Of a stretch of DNA of 64,000 nucleotides, positions 54,287 to 64,000 are shown piece after piece. Origin of the DNA: Pseudomonadota bacterium. Lineage in GTDB: Bacteria > Pseudomonadota > Alphaproteobacteria > Caulobacterales > Caulobacteraceae. The notes under the pieces were generated by a model. It did not search any database, was not told where the DNA came from, and saw only the letters and a list, made by a program, of their open reading frames with translations. The position numbers and the translations under genes are program-made. The first letter of the stretch is position 1; each line of letters begins with the position of its first letter. The stretch is from the NCBI GenBank assembly GCA_020161365.1, contig JAIUNU010000002.1, positions 62,001-126,000 on the forward strand, read 5' to 3'.

Positions 54287-55894
54287 CTACCCCTTCGGCG
54301 CCGTCGTCATCGGCGCGTCGTTATCCTTCAGGGTCGGAAGGTCGTTGATCGACGGCGGCGGCGCCACCTTGTCCGCCGAAATGGGCTTGGCGGGCAGTTC
54401 CGACGATTGCGGACGGATCGGCGTGGTGTCGCCCGCTTCGGGCTTCCTGGCCGCCAGCGGCAGCGACACCTTGTCCAGGGTCTGGACGATCAGATCCGTG
54501 GGCAGCATGCCGCGGTAACGAACCTTCTTGAAGTTGCGCTCCGGATCATACGGGGCGATCCCCGGCGCCAGGTTGCCGACTTCCAGCGTACCGATCTGCG
54601 ACAGCAGCTGGACGCGCGAGACATACTCGTTGGCCCGGCTGCGGACGAAGCCCAGCTGGGAGTTCTGCAGTTCGGCCTGCGCGTTCAGGACCTCGATCGT
54701 GCTGCGCAGGGCGAAGCGCTCTTCCTCGCGCACCCCGTAGAAGGCGATCGTGTTGGCCTTCATTTCCTCTTCGATCGTGACCAGCGAGCGGCGCGCGGCG
54801 ACCAGTTGCTCCCAAGCTTCCGACACGCTGTAGACCATGTTGCGGCGAGCATCGTCGATCAGCAACTTGTCGCGATTGTTCTCTTCCAGGGTTTGCCGGA
54901 TCGTCGAATTGATCTGGCCGGCGGAGAACAGCGGCTGAGTCAGGGTCACGCTGGCGGAGATCGCGTCCTCGCGGTTACGGATCTTGGCGCTGTAGGGATA
55001 GGTCGGCGCGTTGCGGTAGTCGAAGCGCGCCGAGACGTTGAAGAGCCTTTGAGCGCGCGCCTCGGCCACGCCCAGCCGCGAGGCCTTTTCCGTGAAGATC
55101 GCCGACAGCACGACCGGGTTGTTGGCTTCGGCCTGATTGTAGGCCTCGTCGAGCGCCTTCGGCAGGTCGTCGATGTCCGGTTCGGGATCGAGTTCGGTCG
55201 GCAAGTGTCCGACCAGCGCCGCATAGTTGGCGACGCTCAGGTTCAGTTGCGCCTGGGCGTTAACGACCTGGGTGCTCGCCGAGGCCAGCCGCGCCTTGGC
55301 CTGCTGAACGTCGGTCAGGGTCACCTGACGCACAGAGTACTTGTCCTCGGTGTCCTGAAGCTGTTTGCGCAGCCACGCCTCGCCGCCAAGGCTGATACGG
55401 AGAATCTCGCGGTCGCGGCGCACCGTGACATAGGCGTTCGTCACCCGGACCAGCAGATCCATCTCGATCCGACGCAGGCTTTCGCGCGACGCCTTGATCT
55501 TGGCCTCAACGCCTTCCAACCGCGCCGCGTAACGGCCGTTGGTGTAGAGCGATTGCGACAGACCGAGCTGGTTCACTTGGCTCGCCGCCTCCAAGCCCAG
55601 GGGCTTGTTGCTGCCAAACGGGGTCGTGCTCGGCCCCTTCAGATAACCGTAGACTTCCGCGACCTGGGCGTTGGCCTGAAGGCCGTAGGCGGCGCGGGCC
55701 TGGGTGTAGTTCTCGTCGAGCGCGCGCAGGGCGGCGCGCTGAGCCTGGATGTTCGGATTGCTCTGGTAAGCGGCGGTGATCGCGTCCGCCAGCGTCTCGG
55801 CGCTCGCAACCTGAGCGCCGCCGGCGATCGCGCAAGCCGCGACGAGACCGATCACGGACGCCCGGAGGGACAGGGTTTTAGCAAACACTCGCAT
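54287..55894 (-). CDS. rsaF: TolC-family outer membrane channel of the S-layer type I secretion system
   Basis: A 535-residue protein. The signal peptide ends near residue 32 (AQVASA). Two repeats of long alpha-hairpins with the TolC rhythm (LADAITAAYQSNPNIQAQRAALRALDENYTQARAAYG, then SLYTNGRYAARLEGVEAKI, then ESLRRIEMDLLVRVTNAYV) and a proline-rich C-terminal tail are seen. It is the outer membrane exit for RsaA in Caulobacter. It lies downstream of rsaDE, separated by the O-antigen genes, as in C. crescentus where rsaFa has this position. Confidence 0.9.
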   Translation of the reverse strand: MRVFAKTLSLRASVIGLVAACAIAGGAQVASAETLADAITAAYQSNPNIQAQRAALRALDENYTQARAAYGLQANAQVAEVYGYLKGPSTTPFGSNKPLGLEAASQVNQLGLSQSLYTNGRYAARLEGVEAKIKASRESLRRIEMDLLVRVTNAYVTVRRDREILRISLGGEAWLRKQLQDTEDKYSVRQVTLTDVQQAKARLASASTQVVNAQAQLNLSVANYAALVGHLPTELDPEPDIDDLPKALDEAYNQAEANNPVVLSAIFTEKASRLGVAEARAQRLFNVSARFDYRNAPTYPYSAKIRNREDAISASVTLTQPLFSAGQINSTIRQTLEENNRDKLLIDDARRNMVYSVSEAWEQLVAARRSLVTIEEEMKANTIAFYGVREEERFALRSTIEVLNAQAELQNSQLGFVRSRANEYVSRVQLLSQIGTLEVGNLAPGIAPYDPERNFKKVRYRGMLPTDLIVQTLDKVSLPLAARKPEAGDTTPIRPQSSELPAKPISADKVAPPPSINDLPTLKDNDAPMTTAPKG

Positions 55895-55949
55895 TTCCTA
55901 GACTTCCGGCGCAGGACCGACTTAGGGCCTTCAACCTAATATTTGTGGC

Positions 55950-56987
55950 TTAATCAAGAAGACGACGGACCGTCTCTTCCCATGTGACATTCTTGTCGCG
56001 CCAAAGATCGCGCGCCGCCTTGCCCAGCGATATCGCCCGCCCCTGGTCTGCGGTCAAACCGTCGAGGGCGTCGGCCAGGGCCTGCGGCGTCGGCTCGGCG
56101 ACCGCGCCGGTGTCGGCGCTGACGATCTCCAGCAGCCCGCCGGAGTCGGTCACGGTCAGAACGGCCTTGCCGGCGGCGAAGGCCTCCATCGTCACATAGC
56201 CCACGCTGTCTTCGTCGAACGGCAGATAGGCGCAGATCAGGGCGCCGTTGGCCCAGCGGGCGATGTCTTCGCGCGGATGGAAGCCAAAACGCAGGTCAAC
56301 CCGATCCTTCAGGTCCAGATCCTCGACCAGCTTGGTCAGGCGGTCGGCATAGGCCTGGTTCTCCGGCGGCCCGGCGATCACCAGACGCAGGCTGCCCGGC
56401 AGCAGCGCCAGGGCCTCGATCAGAAGGTGCTGGCGCTTGCCGGCCGCGACCCGGCCACCCGCGAAGATGTAGTCGCCATGGTCGCCGCCGGTGAACAGCT
56501 CACCGTCGTTCAGCGGCGGATAGAGCACCTCGCTGCTGACGCCGTTGAACTTCATCAGACGGTTCTGGGTGACGGGCGAGTTGCAGTAGATCTTGCGGCA
56601 CTCGGCGAAGCAGGCGTTGTCCGCAGCGTGGATCGCCGCCTTCACCGCCCTGCCCGTGTCGTCGAAATCCAGATGGCTTTGGCCAGCTTCCGACAGGTCA
56701 TAAGCTTGGCGGAACTGATGTAACAGCCACAGCACCTTCTGGTGGTGCGGGATCAGGTAAGCCGGGAACTTGAGGCCGATCACGCGATCGACATTGTAGA
56801 GCCGCATGCCCTTGGAGATCAGCATCTCCTCGATCAGGCGCTCGGCGGGCTCCCAGGTGAACGGGACACGGACAAGCTCGGACTGAACCCCGGGCGTGGC
56901 GTTCAGGCGGCGGACCAGATGGTCGGCCAGCTCCTCGGCGCCGCCGCGCTGGAACGGGGCGGCGTTGTTGACGACCAGAACCTTCAT
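55950..56987 (-). CDS. Glycosyltransferase family 4, O-antigen cluster
   Basis: A 345-residue GT-B protein (MKVLVVNNAAPFQRGGAEELADHLV) with the donor-site stretch DEDSVGYVTMEAFAAGKAVLTVTDSGGLLEIV near the C-terminus. It has the same length and layout as the next gene upstream (56998), so the pair is a tandem duplication. It probably adds perosamine or another sugar during S-LPS O-antigen synthesis. In C. crescentus this region was described as lps genes; the exact letter is not assigned here. Confidence 0.88.
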   Translation of the reverse strand: MKVLVVNNAAPFQRGGAEELADHLVRRLNATPGVQSELVRVPFTWEPAERLIEEMLISKGMRLYNVDRVIGLKFPAYLIPHHQKVLWLLHQFRQAYDLSEAGQSHLDFDDTGRAVKAAIHAADNACFAECRKIYCNSPVTQNRLMKFNGVSSEVLYPPLNDGELFTGGDHGDYIFAGGRVAAGKRQHLLIEALALLPGSLRLVIAGPPENQAYADRLTKLVEDLDLKDRVDLRFGFHPREDIARWANGALICAYLPFDEDSVGYVTMEAFAAGKAVLTVTDSGGLLEIVSADTGAVAEPTPQALADALDGLTADQGRAISLGKAARDLWRDKNVTWEETVRRLLD

Positions 56988-56997
56988 GTGGGCGTTC

Positions 56998-58035
56998 TCA
57001 TGAGGTCAGGCGCTCCACCACGGTGCTCCAGTCGATCTTCATCTCGGCGAGACGGTTCAGCGACGCCGTCCCCATCTTGGCGACGGCCTGCTTGTCGGCG
57101 TGCAGGCGGTCAAACTGCTCGGCCAAGGCCCGCGGGTCGGGCGCGCTGATCAGGCCGTTGCGGCCGTGCTCGACCAGCTCCAGCACCCCGCCGGAGTCGG
57201 TCGTCGTAATCACCGGCTTGCGGGCGTGGGCGCCTTCCAGCGAGGGATAGCCGTAGCTGTCCTCGTCCTTGGGCAGATAGGCCACGGCCAAGGCCTGCTT
57301 GAGCATATCGGCCTTCTCGTCCTCGCTGATCCAGCGATCTTCGAGGATAACCCGGTCGGCCACGCCCAGGTCTTGGGTCATCTTCACCAGCTGGCGGCCG
57401 TACTCTGGACTGGACGCCGTACCCGCCAGACGCAGCTTCACGCCGGTCTTCACGTACTGCATGGCCTCGATCATCAGCGCCTGGCGCTTGTGCGGCTCCA
57501 GCCGAGAGATGGCGACGATCTCATCGCCATAGCCGGTGTGGCTGAAGCGTTCGGGCTGGTAGATCGGCGGGTAAAGCGGCGTGGCGTCCAGGCCGTTGAA
57601 GGCCTTCAAACGGTCGGCCACCACCTGGGAGTTGGTGAACACCGCCCGCGCCTCGGAAATCGCCTGGGTGTCCAGCGCGCGGAGATTGTCGCGAACGGCG
57701 CGGTAGTGCGCGTCGTCAGGCATGCCGCGATAGGGCGTGTCCCAAAGGTCGTAGAAGGTGCGGATATGGTGGATGAACCACAGCACCTTGTTCGGGTGGT
57801 CCACCACATAGGCCGGCGGCCGGAAGCAGATCACCCGGTCGCACCACTGCGTCAGGTCCATCATCCGCCAGGCGGCGATCTGGTGCAGGATCTCGTTTGG
57901 ATCGTCGACAAACGGCAGATAGAAGCGCTCGACCTCGTGGCCGGCCTCGACCAGCTTTTCCTCGAGCCACTCGACGATGAAGCGCGCCCCGCCGTTGATG
58001 AACGGCACGATCGAGGACAGCAGGACGATGCGCAT
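56998..58035 (-). CDS. Glycosyltransferase family 4, O-antigen cluster
   Basis: A 345-residue paralogue of 55950-56987 (MRIVLLSSIVPFINGGARFIVEWLEEKL) with EDSYGYPSLEGAHARKPVITTTDSGGVLELV as donor site. The start lies 3 bases from the stop of the perosamine synthase gene, so they are one operon. It acts on the cytoplasmic side with nucleotide-activated sugars. Confidence 0.88.
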   Translation of the reverse strand: MRIVLLSSIVPFINGGARFIVEWLEEKLVEAGHEVERFYLPFVDDPNEILHQIAAWRMMDLTQWCDRVICFRPPAYVVDHPNKVLWFIHHIRTFYDLWDTPYRGMPDDAHYRAVRDNLRALDTQAISEARAVFTNSQVVADRLKAFNGLDATPLYPPIYQPERFSHTGYGDEIVAISRLEPHKRQALMIEAMQYVKTGVKLRLAGTASSPEYGRQLVKMTQDLGVADRVILEDRWISEDEKADMLKQALAVAYLPKDEDSYGYPSLEGAHARKPVITTTDSGGVLELVEHGRNGLISAPDPRALAEQFDRLHADKQAVAKMGTASLNRLAEMKIDWSTVVERLTS

Positions 58036-58038
58036 CGG

Positions 58039-59154
58039 CTAAACCAGCACCTGGTCGAGCGCCGCGACGACGCGGTCGATGTCGGCCTCGCTCAGCCCGG
58101 CGTGGGTCGGCAGATTCAGGCCATCCGCGCCGCAGGCTTCGGCGACCTTCAGATCGTCCGTGGCCAGATGGGCGTAAGGCGGCATGATGTGCATCGGATG
58201 GAAGACCGGGCGGCTTTCGATGCCCATCGCTTCAAGGTCCTTGATGACCTGGTCGCGGGACGTCGAAAGGCCCTCGCCCAGACGGACGGTGTACATCCAG
58301 AACACGTGACGGCCGGTCGGCTCGACGTGCGGCTTGATCACCCGGTTGCCCAGGCGCGCCAGCTTTTCCTCGTACCAGGCCACGACCTTTTCGCGCGCGG
58401 CGAGATGCGCGTCGACCCGTTCAAGCTGCGCCAGGCCGATCGCCGCCTGGATGTTGGTCATGCGGTAGTTGAAGCCGACGACCGGGAACCAGTAGCGGCG
58501 GTTTGGATCCATGCCCTGGCTACGATACAGGCGCATCACACGCGCCAGTTCGTCGTCATTGGTCGTGATCATCCCGCCCTCGCCGGTGGTGATGATCTTG
58601 TTGCCGAAGAAGCTGAAGGTCGCGCAGTCGCCCAACGAACCGGACATCTTGCCCTTGTAGGACGCGCCGACGGCCTCGGCGGCGTCTTCGATCACCATCA
58701 GGCCGTGCTTCTTGGCGATCTCCAGGATCGGGTCCATGTCGGCGACCTGGCCGTACAGGTGAACCGGCATGATGGCCTTGGTGCGCGGCGTGATCTTGGC
58801 TTCGATCAGCGCGGGGTCGATGTTGAAGGTGCGCGGATCGTTGTCGACCAGCACCACCGTGCCGCCGCAATAGGTCACGGCGTTGCACGAGGCGATATAG
58901 GTCAGGCTGGGGATGATCACCTCGTCGCCCGGCCCGATGCCCATCGCGACCAGCGCCAGGTGCAAGGCCGTCGTGCCGTTGTTGCAGGCGATCGCATGCT
59001 TGACGCCGCAATAGTCGGCGAAGGCGCGCTCGAAATCGGTGATGAAGCGGCCGGCCGACGAGATCCAGGTCGAGTCCAGGCACTCCAGCACATAATCGCG
59101 CTCGTTGCCGTCGAGGCGCGGCGCGGCGACGGAAATGCGCGGCAGGTCACTCAC
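58039..59154 (-). CDS. per: GDP-perosamine synthase (PLP aminotransferase)
   Basis: A 371-residue DegT/DnrJ/EryC1 aminotransferase. The internal aldimine lysine is in SFFGNKIITTGEGG at residue 186, the position known for the C. crescentus enzyme, and the length matches it. DGATL-type PLP-phosphate contacts and EDAAEAVGASYKGK are present. It converts GDP-4-keto-6-deoxymannose to GDP-perosamine, using glutamate. It overlaps perB by four bases. Confidence 0.95.
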   Translation of the reverse strand: MSDLPRISVAAPRLDGNERDYVLECLDSTWISSAGRFITDFERAFADYCGVKHAIACNNGTTALHLALVAMGIGPGDEVIIPSLTYIASCNAVTYCGGTVVLVDNDPRTFNIDPALIEAKITPRTKAIMPVHLYGQVADMDPILEIAKKHGLMVIEDAAEAVGASYKGKMSGSLGDCATFSFFGNKIITTGEGGMITTNDDELARVMRLYRSQGMDPNRRYWFPVVGFNYRMTNIQAAIGLAQLERVDAHLAAREKVVAWYEEKLARLGNRVIKPHVEPTGRHVFWMYTVRLGEGLSTSRDQVIKDLEAMGIESRPVFHPMHIMPPYAHLATDDLKVAEACGADGLNLPTHAGLSEADIDRVVAALDQVLV

Positions 59155-59797
59155 GAACGGTCTCCTTTGATCTTGGCCGGCACGCCGATCGCGAGGACCG
59201 CGTCCGGAAGGTCGCGCACGACGACGCCCCCGGCGCCGACGATCGTATCGGCGCCGATCAACACACCAGGTATGGCCCGGGCGCCCACGCCGAGAAAAGC
59301 CCGTTCCCCCACGGTCACCCCCCCGGCCAAAGCCGAGGCGGGCCCCAGATGGCAGGCCTCGGCCAGCCGGCAGTCATGATCCACGACGGCGCCGGTATTG
59401 AGGATCGCCAGATCGTCGACCCGGGTCTCGGCGTTGATCGCGACACCCGCCATCACTGCTATCCCCTCGCCCAAGCGCGCGCTCGGCGACACGACCGCCG
59501 AAGGATGGATGGCGTTGACCAGCGAAAACCCCTGCTCCCGCGCCTTGCGCCCCAGCTTCTGGCGAAGCCGGTTGTCGCCGATCGCCACGAACAGCCTGGA
59601 CAGCCCCTGCTCGCGCAGCCCCGGCAGCGCCAGATCGTCGCCCACCACCGGAACGCCCAGAACCTGGCGCGGCGTCGGGTCGGCGTCGACGATCGCCGCC
59701 ACCGGCTCCCCGCATGCCCGCAAGCTCTCGATGACCACCTTGGCGTGGCCGCCGCCGCCGATGATGACGACGCCCCCGATGTCGAGGGTTGAGCTCA

Positions 59798-59798
<1 letters not shown>
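59151..59798 (-). CDS. perB: GDP-perosamine N-acetyltransferase
   Basis: A 215-residue left-handed beta-helix acetyltransferase. The N-terminal Rossmann-like VVIIGGGGHAKVVIESLRA is followed by hexapeptide turns (GEGIAVMAGVAINAETRVDDLAILNTGAVVDHDC). The catalytic base His141 is in the DHDC stretch, agreeing with the published PerB residue. It acetylates GDP-perosamine with acetyl-CoA for the O-polysaccharide. Its ATG shares one base with the gmd stop. Confidence 0.94.
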
Positions 59799-60871
<1,073 letters not shown>

Positions 60872-60914
60872 TCATCCGAAAAGCATGGGAAATCAGGCTG
60901 TTGAAATCCCGAAA

Positions 60915-62225
60915 CTACTCCTCGCGCATCGTGGTGCGCAGGGTGTCCCGCAGCGGCGAGAACAGGTACTGCAGCACGGTGCGCTCGCCGGTCGGGACGA
61001 TCACCTGAGCTGGCATGCCGGCGGTGACGCGGCTGCGCAGGTTCGGCGGCAACTGCTTGATGTCCACCGTCACGACGCCGAGGAAGTACGACACCTTGCC
61101 CTCCGGATCGGTCAGGCGGTCGTGCGAGATCGAGATGATCTTGCCGTTCAGGATCGGCACCTCGCGCGAGTGGAACGACGGCAGGCGCACCTCGGTGACC
61201 ATGCCCTCGTGGATGTTGTCGACGTCGGTCGGCGCGAACTGGGCGTGGATCTCGAAGCTGCGCTCGTCCGGCGCGATGTCGACCAGCGCTTCGGCCGGAC
61301 GCACCACGGCGCCTTCGGTGAAGAAGCGCAGGGCCTGGGCCACGCCGTTCACCGGCGAGACGATGTTGACGCGGCGCTGGGCGTCGGCGGCGACGACTTC
61401 GCGTTCGCTGACCTCGGCCAGCTTGACGCGGGTCTCGGCGATCGCCTCGCTGACCTGTTCGAAGAACTGCTGGCGGATCTGGCGGATCTTCAGCTGGGTC
61501 TCGCCCATGCCCTGGACGGCCTTGGCGCGGTCGGCGGTGAGCTTGCCGATGGCGCCCGACAGCGAGGCCTGCTCGCGCTCAAGCGCCAGCAGGCGCGGCC
61601 GGGGCACCAGGCCCTTGTCGTAGATCTTGCGCAGGTCGCCCAGCTCGTCCTGGATGAAGCCGAGTTGCTCCTTCAGGCCTTGGATCTGGCGGTCAATGCC
61701 GTCGATCTCGCTCTTGAACTGGTCGCGCTGGGCGTTGAACAGGTCGATCTGGCCCTGGATGGTCTGGCGGCGCTCGATGAACTGCGACTGTTCGTCGGCC
61801 AGGGCGCGGGCCACCACCGGATCGGCGCGCTGGGTCAGGAGCTCGGTCGGGAAGCTGATGGTCGGACGCTGGTCACGCTCGGCGACCAAGCGGGCCTCGA
61901 GGGCGCGGAAGGCCACGTACTGGGCGCGGGTGATGCCGGCCGCGGCGTTCACCTGGGTCGGGTCCAGCTGGAACAGCACCTGCCCGGCCTTCACCCGCTC
62001 GCCTTCGCGCACGAGGATCTTGCTGAGCATGCCGCCTTCCAGGTGCTGGATGGTCTTGCGATTGGCGGTGGTGGTGACGACGCCGTTGGCGATCACGGCG
62101 CTGTCCAGCGGCGCGAAGGCGGCCCAACCCAGGACCCCCACGAAGGTGAAGGCGATGACGGCATAGCCGATGCGGGCGATGCCCTTGTAGTTGTCGGTCG
62201 GACGCTTGATCTGAGCGGGCTTCAT
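60915..62225 (-). CDS. rsaE: Membrane fusion protein of the S-layer type I secretion system
   Basis: A 436-residue HlyD-family adaptor. A short cytoplasmic start and one membrane helix (IGYAVIAFTFVGVLGWAAFAPL) are followed by VNAAAGITRAQYVAFRALEARL and a long coiled-coil alpha-hairpin (EQLGFIQDELGDLRKIYDKGLVPRPRLLALEREQASLSGAI). Lipoyl and beta-barrel parts (GVVTTTANRKTIQHLEGGMLSKILVREGERVKAGQVLF) close the fold. It links RsaD to RsaF across the periplasm. Confidence 0.94.
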   Translation of the reverse strand: MKPAQIKRPTDNYKGIARIGYAVIAFTFVGVLGWAAFAPLDSAVIANGVVTTTANRKTIQHLEGGMLSKILVREGERVKAGQVLFQLDPTQVNAAAGITRAQYVAFRALEARLVAERDQRPTISFPTELLTQRADPVVARALADEQSQFIERRQTIQGQIDLFNAQRDQFKSEIDGIDRQIQGLKEQLGFIQDELGDLRKIYDKGLVPRPRLLALEREQASLSGAIGKLTADRAKAVQGMGETQLKIRQIRQQFFEQVSEAIAETRVKLAEVSEREVVAADAQRRVNIVSPVNGVAQALRFFTEGAVVRPAEALVDIAPDERSFEIHAQFAPTDVDNIHEGMVTEVRLPSFHSREVPILNGKIISISHDRLTDPEGKVSYFLGVVTVDIKQLPPNLRSRVTAGMPAQVIVPTGERTVLQYLFSPLRDTLRTTMREE

Positions 62226-62286
62226 GTGAGCTTGAGCCTAAGAGGCGCCAAGGAACCGGCGCCGGTAAAACGGGGAATGGCGGACG

Positions 62287-64000
<1,714 letters not shown>

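Noticed and set aside
57100..59379. 759-codon open frame on the plus strand across the glycosyltransferase and per genes
   Set aside because: It spans three real genes on the other strand and has no recognisable domain.

Overview
The window is a GC-rich alphaproteobacterial chromosome segment from Caulobacter, very probably C. vibrioides/crescentus or a close relative. The evidence is the S-layer type I secretion genes rsaD-rsaE-rsaF interleaved with GDP-perosamine O-antigen genes, a DivJ-type cell-cycle kinase, the envelope gene eipA with a perfect CtrA box, and a gafYZ-type gene-transfer-agent activator operon. The active-site residues of the perosamine synthase (Lys186) and perosamine N-acetyltransferase (His141) fall at the published C. 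crescentus positions.

Layout. 0-7 kb: two paralogous secreted metallopeptidase-like proteins and a TonB-dependent receptor, then small hypotheticals. 7-13.7 kb: a secreted hypothetical, divJ and a divergent soluble histidine kinase, sufE, trhO, a DUF2383 protein, then gafY-gafZ on the minus strand behind a striking inverted-repeat operator. 14-21 kb: a DUF885 hydrolase, two identical tRNA-Gly(GCC), an SDR protein, an alpha/beta hydrolase, an LPS-core glycosyltransferase, a heptosyltransferase and a YitT protein. 21-27.3 kb: infC (probable AUU start), an MFS exporter, rpmI-rplT and pheS-pheT. 27.3-35.5 kb: palindromic repeat elements, two ACT-like small proteins, msrA, a tandem DUF4139 pair (the second with a repeat element inside its signal-peptide region), a YqhA protein, and eipA divergent from lepA.

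35.6-38.6 kb: an acquired, AT-richer two-gene unit, a DUF1837 nuclease (HamA) translationally coupled to a Ski2-like helicase (HamB), that is, a Hachiman anti-phage system. 39-50.7 kb: an HTH protein, a DUF3883 protein, peptidoglycan enzymes (a VanY-like peptidase and an L,D-transpeptidase lipoprotein), a penicillin-acylase-family Ntn hydrolase, two secreted crystallin-fold proteins (one with a CVNH domain), entericidin, DUF983, DUF3309, an MHS-family transporter and a DUF599 protein. 51-64 kb: a methyltransferase and a glycosyltransferase, then the minus-strand S-layer/O-antigen block rsaF, two glycosyltransferases, per, perB, gmd, rsaE and rsaD. rsaD is cut by the right edge.

How it works together. 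RsaD, RsaE and RsaF form the export channel for the S-layer protein, whose gene should lie just beyond the right edge. gmd, per and perB make GDP-N-acetylperosamine for the O-polysaccharide that anchors the S-layer. Most genes are core Caulobacter functions. The clearest accessory content is the Hachiman system and the family of GC-rich palindromic repeats. Nothing here was computed or searched: family calls come from motifs and lengths read by eye.
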